Source: Labia minor (lineage: Eukaryota; Arthropoda; Insecta; Dermaptera; Spongiphoridae). Taken from it: a stretch of DNA of 64,000 bases. The notes under the pieces are model-generated. The model did not search any database. It saw only the letters and a program-made list of their open reading frames with translations, and was not told where the DNA came from. How positions within the stretch are numbered: position 1 is the first letter of the stretch; the number at the start of each line of letters is the position of its first letter. Below, piece by piece: positions 14,301-30,300 of this stretch. Location of the stretch: NCBI GenBank assembly GCA_963082975.1, contig CAUJBJ010000043.1:37916-101915 (forward strand), given 5' to 3'. Position numbers and translations under genes: made by a program.

Positions 14301-17300
14301 AAGAAATCGATCAAATATGAATTTATTCTTCATTAGAATCAGAAAATTAATAAAATAAAATAAAAAAGATAATTTTATCCCTCGTATTTAAAAAAGTAGG
14401 ATTTTCCCTTTAATATTTGAACAAAATCACACTAATCCGTAAGAATTCAATGAAAATATTTAAGAAATCAATCAAATATGAATTTATTCTTCATTAGAAT
14501 CAGAAAATGAATAAAATAAAATATAAAAGATAATTTTATCCCTCGTATTTAAAAAAGTAGGAATTTTCCCTTTAATATTTGAACAAAATCAGATTTTCCG
14601 TAAGAATTCAATGAAAATAATTAAGAAATCGATCAAATATGAATTTATTCTTCATTAGAACCAGAAAATTAATAAAATAAAATAAAAAAGATAATTTTAT
14701 CCCTCGTATTTAAAAAACTAGGATTTTCCCTTTAATATTTGAACAAAATCACAGTAATCCGTAAGAATTCAATGAAAATATTTAAGAAATCGATCAAATA
14801 TGAATTTATTCTTCAATAGAATCAGAAAATTAATAAAATAAAATAAAAAAGATAATTTTATCCCTCGTATTTAAAAAAGTAGGATTTTCCCTTTAATATT
14901 TGAACAAAATCAGACTTTTCCGTAAGAATTCAATGAAAATATTTAAGAAATCGATCAAATATGAATTTATTCTTCAATAGAATCAGAAAATTAATAAAAT
15001 AAAATATAAAAGATAATTTTATCCCTCGTATTTAAAAAAGTAGGATTTTCCCTTTAATATTTGAACAAAATCAGACTTTTCCGTAAGAATTCAATGAAAA
15101 TATTTAAGAAATCGATCAAATATGAATTTATTCTTAATTATAATCAGAAAATTAATAAAATAAAATATAAAAGATAATTTTATCCCTCGTATTTAAAAAA
15201 GTAGGATTTTCCCTTTAATATTTGAACAATATCAGACTTTTCCGTAAGAATTCAATGAAAATATTTAAGAAATCGATCAAATATGAATTTATTCTTCATT
15301 AGAACCAGAAAATTAATAAAATAAAATAAAAAAGATAATTTTATCCCTCGTATTTAAAAAACTAGGATTTTCCCTTTAATATTTGAACAAAATCACAGTA
15401 ATCCGTAAGAATTCAATGAAAATATTTAAGAAATCGATCAAATATGAATTTCTTCTTCAATAGAATCAGAAAATGAATAAAATAAAATATAAAAGATAAT
15501 TTTGTCCCTCGTATTTAAAAAAGTAGGATTTTCCCTTTAATATTTGAACAAAATCAGACTTTTCCGTAAGAATTCAATGAAAATATTTAAGAAATCGATC
15601 AAATATGAATTTATTCTTCATTAGAATCAGAAAATTAATAAAATAAAATAAAAAAGATAATTTTATCCCTCGTATTTAAAAAAGTAGGATTTTCCCTTTA
15701 ATATTTGAACAAAATCACAGTAATCCGTAAGAATTCAATGAAAATATTTAAGAAATCGATCAAATATGAATTTATTCTTCATTAGAATCAGAAAATTAAT
15801 AAAATAAAATAAAAAAGATAATTTTATCCCTCGTATTTAAAAAAGTAGGATTTTCCCTTTAATATTTGAACAAAATCAGACTTTTCCGTAAGAATTCAAT
15901 GAAAATATTTAAGAAATCGATCAAATATGAATTTATTCTTCAATAGAATCAGAAAATTAATAAAATAAAATATAAAAGTTAATTTTATCCCTCGTATTTA
16001 AAAAAGTAGGATTTTCCCTTTAATATTTGAACAAAATCACACTAATCCGTAAGAATTCAATGAAAATATTTAAGAAATCAATCAAATATGAATTTATTCT
16101 TCATTAGAATCAGAAAATGAATAAAATAAAATATAAAAGATAATTTTATCCCTCGTATTTAAAAAAGTAGGAATTTTCCCTTTAATATTTGAACAAAATC
16201 AGACTTTTCCGTAAGAATTCAATGAAAATATTTAAGAAATCGATCAAATATGAATTTATTCTTCAATAGAATCAGAAAATTAATAAAATAAAATATAAAA
16301 GATAATTTTATCCCTCGTATTTAAAAAAGTAGGATTTTCCCTTTAATATTTGAATAAAATCACAGTAATCCGTAAGAATTCAATGAAAATATTTAAGAAA
16401 TCGATCAAATATGAATTTATTCTTCATTAGAATCAGAAAATTAATAAAATAAAATATAAAATATAATTATATCCCTCGTATTTAAAAAAGTAGGAATTTT
16501 CCCTTTAATATTTGAACAAAATCAGATTTTCCGTAAGAATTCAATGAAAATAATTAAGAAATCGATCAAATATGAATTTATTCTTCATTAGAACCAGAAA
16601 ATTAATAAAATAAAATAAAAAAGATAATTTTATCCCTCGTATTTAAAAAACTAGGATTTTCCCTTTAATATTTGAACAAAATCACAGTAATCCGTAAGAA
16701 TTCAATGAAAATATTTAAGAAATCGATCAAATATGAATTTATTCTTCAATAGAATCAGAAAATTAATAAAATAAAATATAAAAGATAATTTTATCCCTCG
16801 TATTTAAAAAAGTAGGATTTTCCCTTTAATATTTCAACAAAATCAGACTTTTCCGTAAGAATTCAATGAAAATATTTAAGAAATCGATCAAATATGAATT
16901 TATTCTTAATTATAATCAGAAAATTAATAAAATAAAATATAAAAGATAATTTTATCCCTCGTATTTAAAAAAGTAGGATTTTCCCTTTAATATTTGAACA
17001 AAATCAGACTTTTCCGTAAGAATTCAATGAAAATATTTAAGAAATCGATCAAATATGAAATTATTCTTCAATAGAATCAGAAAATTAATAAAATAAAATA
17101 TAAAAGATAATTTTATCCCTCGTATTTAAAAAAGTAGGATTTTCCCTTTAATATTTGAACAAAATCACACTAATCCGTAAGAATTCAATGAAAATATTTA
17201 AGAAATCGATCAAATATGAATTTATTCTTCATTAGAATCAGAAAATGAATAAAATAAAATATAAAAGATAATTTTATCCCTCGTATTTAAAAAAGTAGGA

Positions 17301-20300
17301 ATTTTCCCTTTAATATTTGAACAAAATCAGATTTTCCGTAAGAATTCAATGAAAATAATTAAGAAATCGATCAAATATGAATTTATTCTTCATTAGAACC
17401 AGAAAATTAATAAAATAAAATAAAAAAGATAATTTTATCCCTCGTATTTAAAAAACTAGGATTTTCCCTTTAATATTTGAACAAAATCACAGTAATCCGT
17501 AAGAATTCAATGAAAATATTTAAGAAATCGATCAAATATGAATTTATTCTTCAATAGAATCAGAAAATTAATAAAATAAAATAAAAAAGATAATTTTATC
17601 CCTCGTATTTAAAAAAGTAGGATTTTCCCTTTAATATTTGAACAAAATCAGACTTTTCCGTAAGAATTCAATGAAAATATTTAAGAAATCGATCAAATAT
17701 GAATTTATTCTTCAATAGAATCAGAAAATTAATAAAATAAAATAAAAAAGATAATTTTATCCCTCGTATTTAAAAAAGTAGGATTTTTCCCTTTAATATT
17801 TGAACAAAATCAGACTTTTCCGTAAGAATTCAATGAAAATATTTAAGAAATCGATCAAATATGAATTTATTCTTCAATAGAATCAGAAAATTAATAAAAT
17901 AAAATATAAAAGATAATTTTATCCCTCGTATTTAAAAAAGTAGGATTTTCCCTTTAATATTTGAATAAAATCACAGTAATCCGTAAGAATTCAATGAAAA
18001 TATTTAAGAAATCGATCAAATATGAATTTATTCTTCATTAGAATCAGAAAATTAATAAAATAAAATAAAAAAGATAATTTTATCCCTCGTATTTAAAAAA
18101 GTAGGATTTTCCCTTTAATATTTGAACAAAATCAGACTTTTCCGTAAGAATTCAATGAAAATATTTAAGAAATCGATCAAATATGAATTTATTCTTCAAT
18201 AGAATCAGAAAATTAATAAAATAAAATAAAAAAGATAATTTTATCCCTCGTATTTAAAAAAGTAGGATTTTTCCCTTTAATATTTGAACAAAATCAGACT
18301 TTTCCGTAAGAATTCAATGAAAATATTTAAGAAATCGATCAAATATGAATTTATTCTTCAATAGAATCAGAAAATTAATAAAATAAAATATAAAAGATAA
18401 TTTTATCCCTCGTATTTAAAAAAGTAGGATTTTCCCTTTAATATTTGAACAAAATCACAGTAATCCGTAAGAATTCAATGAAAATATTTAAGAAATCGAT
18501 CAAATATGAATTTATTCTTCATTAGAATCAGAAAATGAATAAAATAAAATATAAAAGATAATTTTATCCCTCGTATTTAAAAAAGTAGGAATTTTCCCTT
18601 TAATATTTGAACAAAATCAGATTTTCCGTAAGAATTCAATGAAAATAATTAAGAAATCGATCAAATATGAATTTATTCTTCATTAGAACCAGAAAATTAA
18701 TAAAATAAAATAAAAAAGATAATTTTATCCCTCGTATTTAAAAAACTAGGATTTTCCCTTTAATATTTGAACAAAATCACAGTAATCCGTAAGAATTCAA
18801 TGAAAATATTTAAGAAATCGATCAAATATGAATTTATTCTTCAATAGAATCAGAAAATTAATAAAATAAAATATAAAAGATAATTTTATCCCTCGTATTT
18901 AAAAAAGTAGGATTTTCCCTTTAATATTTGAACAAAATCAGACTTTTCCGTAAGAATTCAATGAAAATATTTAAGAAATCGATCAAATATGAATTTATTC
19001 TTAATTATAATCAGAAAATTAATAAAATAAAATATAAAAGATAATTTTATCCCTCGTATTTAAAAAAGTAGGATTTTCCCTTTAATATTTGAACAAAATC
19101 AGACTTTTCCGTAAGAATTCAATGAAAATATTTAAGAAATCGATCAAATATGAATTTATTCTTCATTAGAACCAGAAAATTAATAAAATAAAATAAAAAA
19201 GATAATTTTATCCCTCGTATTTAAAAAACTAGGATTTTCCCTTTAATATTTGAACAAAATCACAGTAATCCGTAAGAATTCAATGAAAATATTTAAGAAA
19301 TCGATCAAATATGAATTTCTTCTTCAATAGAATCAGAAAATGAATAAAATAAAATATAAAAGATATTTTTGTCCCTCGTATTTAAAAAAGTAGGATTTTC
19401 CCTTTAATATTTGAACAAAATCAGACTTTTCCGTAAGAATTCAATGAAAATATTTAAGAAATCGATCAAATATGAATTTATTCTTCATTAGAATCAGAAA
19501 ATTAATAAAATAAAATAAAAAAGATAATTTTATCCCTCGTATTTAAAAAAGTAGGATTTTCCCTTTAATATTTGAACAAAATCACACTAATCCGTAAGAA
19601 TTCAATGAAAATATTTAAGAAATCAATCAAATATGAATTTATTCTTCATTAGAATCAGAAAATGAATAAAATAAAATATAAAAGATAATTTTATCCCTCG
19701 TATTTAAAAAAGTAGGAATTTTCCCTTTAATATTTGAACAAAATCAGATTTTCCGTAAGAATTCAATGAAAATAATTAAGAAATCGATCAAATATGAATT
19801 TATTCTTCATTAGAACCAGAAAATTAATAAAATAAAATAAAAAAGATAATTTTATCCCTCGTATTTAAAAAACTAGGATTTTCCCTTTAATATTTGAACA
19901 AAATCACAGTAATCCGTAAGAATTCAATGAAAATATTTAAGAAATCGATCAAATATGAATTTATTCTTCAATAGAATCAGAAAATTAATAAAATAAAATA
20001 AAAAAGATAATTTTATCCCTCGTATTTAAAAAAGTAGGATTTTCCCTTTAATATTTGAACAAAATCAGACTTTTCCGTAAGAATTCAATGAAAATATTTA
20101 AGAAATCGATCAAATATGAATTTATTCTTCAATAGAATCAGAAAATTAATAAAATAAAATAACAAAGATAATTTTATCCCTCGTATTTAAAAAAGTAGGA
20201 TTTTTCCCTTTAATATTTGAACAAAATCAGACTTTTCCGTAAGAATTCAATGAAAATATTTAAGAAATCGATCAAATATGAATTTATTCTTCAATAGAAT

Positions 20301-23300
20301 CAGAAAATTAATAAAATAAAATATAAAAGATAATTTTATCCCTCGTATTTAAAAAAGTAGGATTTTCCCTTTAATATTTGAATAAAATCACAGTAATCCG
20401 TAAGAATTCAATGAAAATATTTAAGAAATCGATCAAATATGAATTTATTCTTCATTAGAATCAGAAAATTAATAAAATAAAATATAAAATATAATTTTAT
20501 CCCTCGTATTTAAAAAAGTAGGAATTTTCCCTTTAATATTTGAACAAAATCAGATTTTCCGTAAGAATTCAATGAAAATAATTAAGAAATCGATCAAATA
20601 TGAATTTATACTTCATTAGAACCAGAAAATTAATAAAATAAAATAAAAAAGATAATTTTATCCCTCGTATTTAAAAAACTAGGATTTTCCCTTTAATATT
20701 TGAACAAAATCACAGTAATCCGTAAGAATTCAATGAAAATATTTAAGAAATCGATCAAATATGAATTTATTCTTCAATAGAATCAGAAAATTAATAAAAT
20801 AAAATATAAAAGATAATTTTATCCCTCGTATTTAAAAAAGTAGGATTTTCCCTTTAATATTTCAACAAAATCAGACTTTTCCGTAAGAATTCAATGAAAA
20901 TATTTAAGAAATCGATCAAATATGAATTTATTCTTAATTATAATCAGAAAATTAATAAAATAAAATATAAAAGATAATTTTATCCCTCGTATTTAAAAAA
21001 GTAGGATTTTCCCTTTAATATTTTACAAAATCAGACTTTTCCGTAAGAATTCAATGAAAATATTTAAGAAATCGATCAAATATGAAATTATTCTTCAATA
21101 GAATCAGAAAATTAATAAAATAAAATATAAAAGATAATTTTATCCCTCGTATTTAAAAAAGTAGGATTTTCCCTTTAATATTTGAACAAAATCACACTAA
21201 TCCGTAAGAATTCAATGAAAATATTTAAGAAATCGATCAAATATGAATTTATTCTTCATTAGAATCAGAAAATGAATAAAATAAAATATAAAAGATAATT
21301 TTATCCCTCGTATTTAAAAAAGTAGGAATTTTCCCTTTAATATTTGAACAAAATCAGATTTTCCGTAAGAATTCAATGAAAATAATTAAGAAATCGATCA
21401 AATATGAATTTATTCTTCATTAGAATCAGAAAATTAATAAAATAAAATATAAAATATAATTTTATCCCTCGTATTTAAAAAAGTAGGAATTTTCCCTTTA
21501 ATATTTGAACAAAATCAGATTTTCCGTAAGAATTCAATGAAAATAATTAAGAAATCGATCAAATATGAATTTATTCTTCATTAGAACCAGAAAATTAATA
21601 AAATAAAATAAAAAAGATAATTTTATCCCTCGTATTTAAAAAACTAGGATTTTCCCTTTAATATTTGAACAAAATCACAGTAATCCGTAAGAATTCAATG
21701 AAAATATTTAAGAAATCGATCAAATATGAATTTATTCTTCAATAGAATCAGAAAATTAATAAAATAAAATATAAAAGATAATTTTATCCCTCGTATTTAA
21801 AAAAGTAGGATTTTCCCTTTAATATTTGAACAAAATCAGACTTTTCCGTAAGAATTCAATGAAAATATTTAAGAAATCGATCAAATATGAATTTATTCTT
21901 AATTATAATCAGAAAATTAATAAAATAAAATATAAAAGATAATTTTATCCCTCGTATTTAAAAAAGTAGGATTTTCCCTTTAATATTTGAACAAAATCAG
22001 ACTTTTCCGTAAGAATTCAATGAAAATATTTAAGAAATCGATCAAATATGAATTTATTCTTCATTAGAACCAGAAAATTAATAAAATAAAATAAAAAAGA
22101 TAATTTTATCCCTCGTATTTAAAAAACTAGGATTTTCCCTTTAATATTTGAACAAAATCACAGTAATCCGTAAGAATTCAATGAAAATATTTAAGAAATC
22201 GATCAAATATGAATTTATTCTTCAATAGAATCAGAAAATGAATAAAATAAAATATAAAAGATAATTTTGTCCCTCGTATTTAAAAAAGTAGGATTTTCCC
22301 TTTAATATTTGAACAAAATCAGACTTTTCCGTAAGAATTCAATGAAAATATTTAAGAAATCGATCAAATATGAATTTATTCTTCATTAGAATCAGAAAAT
22401 TAATAAAATAAAATAAAAAAGATAATTTTATCCCTCGTATTTAAAAAAGTAGGATTTTCCCTTTAATATTTGAACAAAATCACACTAATCCGTAAGAATT
22501 CAATGAAAATATTTAAGAAATCAATCAAATATGAATTTATTCTTCATTAGAATCAGAAAATGAATAAAATAAAATATAAAAGATAATTTTATCCCTCGTA
22601 TTTAAAAAAGTAGGAATTTTCCCTTTAATATTTGAACAAAATCAGATTTTCCGTAAGAATTCAATGAAAATAATTAAGAAATCGATCAAATATGAATTTA
22701 TTCTTCATTAGAACCAGAAAATTAATAAAATAAAATAAAAAAGATAATTTTATCCCTCGTATTTAAAAAACTAGGATTTTCCCTTTAATATTTGAACAAA
22801 ATCACAGTAATCCGTAAGAATTCAATGAAAATATTTAAGAAATCGATCAAATATGAATTTATTCTTCAATAGAATCAGAAAATTAATAAAATAAAATAAA
22901 AAAGATAATTTTATCCCTCGTATTTAAAAAAGTAGGATTTTCCCTTTAATATTTGAACAAAATCAGACTTTTCCGTAAGAATTCAATGAAAATATTTAAG
23001 AAATCGATCAAATATGAATTTATTCTTCAATAGAATCAGAAAATTAATAAAATAAAATAAAAAAGATAATTTTATCCCTCGTATTTAAAAAAGTAGGATT
23101 TTTCCCTTTAATATTTGAACAAAATCAGACTTTTCCGTAAGAATTCAATGAAAATATTTAAGAAATCGATCAAATATGAATTTATTCTTCAATAGAATCA
23201 GAAAATTAATAAAATAAAATATAAAAGATAATTTTATCCCTCGTATTTAAAAAAGTAGGATTTTCCCTTTAATATTTGAATAAAATCACAGTAATCCGTA

Positions 23301-24300
23301 AGAATTCAATGAAAATATTTAAGAAATCGATCAAATATGAATTTATTCTTCATTAGAATCAGAAAATTAATAAAATAAAATATAAAATATAATTTTATCC
23401 CTCGTATTTAAAAAAGTAGGAATTTTCCCTTTAATATTTGAACAAAATCAGATTTTCCGTAAGAATTCAATGAAAATAATTAAGAAATCGATCAAATATG
23501 AATTTATTCTTCATTAGAACCAGAAAATTAATAAAATAAAATAAAAAAGATAATTTTATCCCTCGTATTTAAAAAACTAGGATTTTCCCTTTAATATTTG
23601 AACAAAATCACAGTAATCCGTAAGAATTCAATGAAAATATTTAAGAAATCGATCAAATATGAATTTATTCTTCAATAGAATCAGAAAATTAATAAAATAA
23701 AATATAAAAGATAATTTTATCCCTCGTATTTAAAAAAGTAGGATTTTCCCTTTAATATTTCAACAAAATCAGACTTTTCCGTAAGAATTCAATGAAAATA
23801 TTTAAGAAATCGATCAAATATGAATTTATTCTTAATTATAATCAGAAAATTAATAAAATAAAATATAAAAGATAATTTTATCCCTCGTATTTAAAAAAGT
23901 AGGATTTTCCCTTTAATATTTGAACAAAATCAGACTTTTCCGTAAGAATTCAATGAAAATATTTAAGAAATCGATCAAATATGAAATTATTCTTCAATAG
24001 AATCAGAAAATTAATAAAATAAAATATAAAAGATAATTTTATCCCTCGTATTTAAAAAAGTAGGATTTTCCCTTTAATATTTGAACAAAATCACACTAAT
24101 CCGTAAGAATTCAATGAAAATATTTAAGAAATCGATCAAATATGAATTTATTCTTCATTAGAATCAGAAAATGAATAAAATAAAATATAAAAGATAATTT
24201 TATCCCTCGTATTTAAAAAAGTAGGAATTTTCCCTTTAATATTTGAACAAAATCAGATTTTCCGTAAGAATTCAATGAAAATAATTAAGAAATCGATCAA
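11340..24300 (+). repeat. Recurrent marked cassette at 34-, 25- and 18-monomer spacings
   Basis: A short cassette holds a monomer with tatttcaacaaaatc and taattataatc, followed by one with tatgaaattattc. The tttcaac marker lies at 11,358, 16,835, 20,863 and 23,761. The spacings are 5,477, 4,028 and 2,898 bp, or 34, 25 and 18 monomers. The tatgaaatt marker follows the same spacings within a base or two (11,578, 17,055, 21,082, 23,981). Between 20.8 and 24.3 kb an 18-monomer unit can be followed monomer by monomer. The cassette order stays constant while the number of intervening monomers changes, as expected from unequal exchange between cassettes. Confidence 0.8.
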
Positions 24301-27300
24301 ATATGAATTTATTCTTCATTAGAACCAGAAAATTAATAAAATAAAATAAAAAAGATAATTTTATCCCTCGTATTTAAAAAACTAGGATTTTCCCTTTAAT
24401 ATTTGAACAAAATCACAGTAATCCGTAAGAATTCAATGAAAATATTTAAGAAATCGATCAAATATGAATTTATTCTTCAATAGAATCAGAAAATTAATAA
24501 AATAAAATAAAAAAGATAATTTTATCCCTCGTATTTAAAAAAGTAGGATTTTCCCTTTAATATTTGAACAAAATCAGACTTTTCCGTAAGAATTCAATGA
24601 AAATATTTAAGAAATCGATCGAATATGAATTTATTCTTCAATAGAATCAGAAAATTAATAAAATAAAATAAAAAAGATAATTTTATCCATCGTATTTAAA
24701 AAAGTAGGATTTTTCCCTTTAATATTTGAACAAAATCAGACTTTTCCGTAAGAATTCAATGAAAATATTTAAGAAATCGATCAAATATGAATTTATTCTT
24801 CAATAGAATCAGAAAATTAATAAAATAAAATATAAAAGATAATTTTATCCCTCGTATTTAAAAAAGTAGGATTTTCCCTTTAATATTTGAATAAAATCAC
24901 AGTAATCCGTAAGAATTCAATGAAAATATTTAAGAAATCGATCAAATATGAATTTATTCTTCATTAGAATCAGAAAATTAATAAAATAAAATATAAAATA
25001 TAATTTTATCCCTCGTATTTAAAAAAGTAGGAATTTTCCCTTTAATATTTGAACAAAATCAGATTTTCCGTAAGAATTCAATGAAAATAATTAAGAAATC
25101 GATCAAATATGAATTTATTCTTCATTAGAACCAGAAAATTAATAAAATAAAATAAAAAAGATAATTTTATCCCTCGTATTTAAAAAACTAGGATTTTCCC
25201 TTTAATATTTGAACAAAATCACAGTAATCCGTAAGAATTCAATGAAAATATTTAAGAAATCGATCAAATATGAATTTATTCTTCAATAGAATCAGAAAAT
25301 TAATAAAATAAAATATAAAAGATAATTTTATCCCTCGTATTTAAAAAAGTAGGATTTTCCCTTTATTATTTGAACAAAATCAGACTTTTCCGTAAGAATT
25401 CAATGAAAATATTTAAGAAATCGATCAAATATGAATTTATTCTTAATTATAATCAGAAAATTAATAAAATAAAATATAAAAGATAATTTTATCCCTCGTA
25501 TTTAAAAAAGTAGGTTTTTCCCTTTAATATTTGAACAAAATCAGACTTTTCCGTAAGAATTCAATGAAAATATTTAAGAAATCGATCAAATATGAATTTA
25601 TTCTTCAATAGAATCAGAAAATTAATAAAATAAAATATAAAAGATAATTTTATCCCTCGTATTTAAAAAAGTAGGATTTTCCCTTTAATATTTGAACAAA
25701 ATCACACTAATCCGTAAGAATTCAATGAAAATATTTAAGAAATCGATCAAATATGAATTTATTCTTCATTAGAACCAGAAAATTAATAAAATAAAATAAA
25801 AAAGATAATTTTATCCCTCGTATTTAAAAAACTAGGATTTTCCCTTTAATATTTGAACAAAATCACAGTAATCCGTAAGAATTCAATGAAAATATTTAAG
25901 AAATCGATCAAATATGAATTTATTCTTCAATAGAATCAGAAAATTAATAAAATAAAATAAAAAAGATAATTTTATCCCTCGTATTTAAAAAAGTAGGATT
26001 TTCCCTTTAATATTTGAACAAAATCAGACTTTTCCGTAAGAATTCAATGAAAATATTTAAGAAATCGATCAAATATGAATTTATTCTTCAATAGAATCAG
26101 AAAATTAATAAAATAAAATAAAAAATATAATTTTATCCCTCGTATTTAAAAAAGAAGGATTTTTCCCTTTAATATTTGAACAAAATCAGACTTTTCCGTA
26201 AGAATTCAATGAAAATATTTAAGAAATCGATCAAATATGAATTTATTCTTCATTAGAATCAGAAAATTAATAAAATAAAATATAAAATATAATTTTATCC
26301 CTCGTATTTAAAAAAGTAGGATTTTCCCTTTAATATTTGAATAAAATCACAGTAATCCGTAAGAATTCAATGAAAATATTTAAGAAATCGATCAAATATG
26401 AATTTATTCTTCATTAGAATCAGAAAATTAATAAAATAAAATATAAAATATAATTTTATCCCTCGTATTTAAAAAAGTAGGAATTTTCCCTTTAATATTT
26501 GAACAAAATCAGATTTTCCGTAAGAATTCAATGAAAATAATTAAGAAATCGATCAAATATGAATTTATTCTTCATTAGAACCAGAAAATTAATAAAATAA
26601 AATAAAAAAGATAATTTTATCCCTCGTATTTAAAAAACTAGGATTTTCCCTTTAATATTTGAACAAAATCACAGTAATCCGTAAGAATTCAATGAAAATA
26701 TTTAAGAAATCGATCAAATATGAATTTATTCTTCAATAGAATCAGAAAATTAATAAAATAAAATATAAAAGATAATTTTATCCCTCGTATTTAAAAAAGT
26801 AGGATTTTCCCTTTAATATTTGAACAAAATCAGACTTTTCCGTAAGAATTCAATGAAAATATTTAAGAAATCGATCAAATATGAATTTATTCTTCAATAG
26901 AATCAGAAAATTAATAAAATAAAATATAAAAGATAATTTTATCCCTCGTATTTAAAAAAGTAGGATTTTCCCTTTAATATTTGAACAAAATCACACTAAT
27001 CCGTAAGAATTCAATGAAAATATTTAAGAAATCGATCAAATATGAATTTAATCTTCATTAGAATCAGAAAATGAATAAAATAAAATATAAAAGATAATTT
27101 TATCCCTCGTATTTAAAAAAGTAGGAATTTTCCCTTTAATATTTGAACAAAATCAGATTTTCCGTAAGAATTCAATGAAAATATTTAAGAAATCGATCAA
27201 ATATGAATTTATTCTTCATTAGAACCAGAAAATTAATAAAATAAAATAAAAAAGATAATTTTATCCCTCGTATTTAAAAAACTAGCATTTTCCCTTTAAT

Positions 27301-30300
27301 ATTTGAACAAAATCACAGTAATCCGTAAGAATTCAATGAAAATATTTATGAAATCGATCAAATATGAATTTCTTCTTCAATAGAATCAGAAAATGAATAA
27401 AATAAAATATAAAAGATAATTTTGTCCCTCGTATTTAAAAAAGTAGGATTTTCCCTTTAATATTTGAACAAAATCAGACTTTTCCGTAAGAATTCAATGA
27501 AAATATTTAAGAAATCGATCAAATATGAATTTATTCTTCAATAGAATCAGAAAATTAATAAAATAAAATATAAAAGATAATTTTATCCCTCGTATTTAAA
27601 AAAGTAGGATTTTCCCTTTAATATTTGAACAAAATCACACTAATCCGTAAGAATTCAATGAAAATATTTAAGAAATCGATCAAATATGAATTTATTCTTC
27701 ATTAGAATCAGAAAATTAATAAAATAAAATATAAAAGATAATTTTATCCCTCGTATTTAAAAAAGTAGGATTTTCCCTTTAATATTTGAACAAAATCAGA
27801 CTTTTCCGTAAGAATTCAATGAAAATATTTAAGAAATCGATCAAATATGAATTTATTCTTCATTAGAATCAGAAAATTAATAAAATAAAATAAAAAAGAT
27901 AATTTTATCCCTCGTATTTAAAAAAGTAGGATTTTCCCTTTAATATTTGAACAAAATCACACTAATCCGTAAGAATTCAATGAAAATATTTAAGAAATCG
28001 ATCAAATATGAATTTATTCTTCAATAGAATCAGAAAATTAATAAAATAAAATATAAAAGATAATTTTATCCCTCGTATTTAAAAAAGTAGGATTTTCCCT
28101 TTAATATTTGAACAAAATCACAATAATCCGTAAGAATTCAATGAAAATATTTAAGAAATCGATCAAATATGAATTTATTCTTCAATAGAATCAGAAAATT
28201 AATAAAATAAAATATAAAAGATAATTTTATCCCTCGTATTTAAAAAAGTAGGATTTTCCCTTTAATATTTGAACAAAATCAGAATTTTCCGTAAGAATTC
28301 AATGAAAATATTTAAGAAATCGATCAAATATGAATTTATTCTTGAATAGAATCAGAAAATTAATAAAATAAAATATAAAAGATAATTTTATCCCTCGTAT
28401 TTAAAAAAGTAGGATTTTCCCTTTAATATTTGAACAAAATCAGAATTTTCCGTAAGAATTCAATGAAAATATTTAAGAAATCGATCAAATATGAATTTAT
28501 TCTTCAATAGAATCAGAAAATTAATAAAATAAAATATAAAAGATAATTTTATCCCTCGTATTTAAAAAAGTAGGATTTTCCCTTTAATATTTGAACAAAA
28601 TCAGACTTTTCCGTAAGAATTCAATGAAAATATTTAAGAAATCGATCAAATATGAATTTATTCTTCATTAGAATCAGAAAATTAATAAAATAAAATAAAA
28701 AAGATAATTTTATCCCTCGTATTTAAAAAAGTAGGATTTTCCCTTTAATATTTGAACAAAATCAGACTTTTCCGTAAGAATTCAATGAAAATATTTAAGA
28801 AATCGATCAAATATGAATTTATTCTTCATTAGAATCAGAAAATTAATAAAATAAAATAAAAAAGATAATTTTATCCCTCGTATTTAAAAAAGTAGGATTT
28901 TCCCTTTAATATTTGAACAAAATCACACTAATCCGTAAGAATTCAATGAAAATATTTAAGAAATCGATCAAATATGAATTTATTCTTCATTAGAATCAGA
29001 AAATTAATAAAATAAAATATAAAAGATAATTTTATCCAGCGTATTTAAAAAAGTAGGATTTTCCCTTTAATATTTGAACAAAATCACAATAATCCGTAAG
29101 AATTCAATGAAAATATTTAAGAAATCGATCAAATATGAATTTATTCTTCAATAGAATCAGAAAATTAATAAAATAAAATATAAAAGATAATTTTATCCCT
29201 CGTATTTAAAAAAGTAGGATTTTCCCTTTAATATTTGAACAAAATCAGACTTTTCCGTAAGAATTCAATGAAAATATTTAAGAAATCGATCAAATATGAA
29301 TTTATTCTTCAATAGAATCAGAAAATTAATAAAATAAAATATAAAAGATAATTTTATCCCTCGTATTTAAAAAAGTAGGATTTTCCCTTTAATATTTGAA
29401 CAAAATCAGAATTTTCCGTAAGAATTCAATGAAAATATTTAAGAAATCGATCAAATATGAATTTATTCTTGAATAGAATCAGAAAATTAATAAAATAAAA
29501 TATAAAAGATAATTTTATCCCTCGTATTTAAAAAAGTAGGATTTTCCCTTTAATATTTGAACAAAATCAGAATTTTCCGTAAGAATTCAATGAAAATATT
29601 TAAGAAATCGATCAAATATGAATTTATTCTTCAATAGAATCAGAAAATTAATAAAATAAAATATAAAAGATAATTTTATCCCTCGTATTTAAAAAAGTAG
29701 GATTTTCCCTTTAATATTTGAACAAAATCAGACTTTTCCGTAAGAATTCAATGAAAATATTTAAGAAATCGATCAAATATGAATTTATTCTTCAATAGAA
29801 TCAGAAAATTAATAAAATAAAATATAAAAGATAATTTTATCCCTCGTATTTAAAAAAGTAGGATTTTTCCCTTTAATATTTGAACAAAATCAGACTTTTC
29901 CGTAAGAATTCAATGAAAATATTTAAGAAATCGATCAAATATGAATTTATTCTTCATTAGAATCAGAAAATGAATAAAATAAAATATAAAAGATAATTTT
30001 ATCCCTCGTATTTAAAAAAGTAGGATTTTCCCTTTAATATTTGAATAAAATCACAATAATCCGTAAGAAATCAATGAAAATATTTAAGAAATCGATCAAA
30101 TATGAATTTATTCTTCAATAGAATCAGAAAATTAATAAAATAAAATATAAAAACTAATTTTATCCCTCGTATTTAAAAAAGTAGGATTTTCCCTTTAATA
30201 TTTGAACAAAATCAGACTTTTCCGTAAGAATTCAATGAAAATATTTAAGAAATCGATCAAATATGAATTTATTCTTCAATAGAATCAGAAAATTAATAAA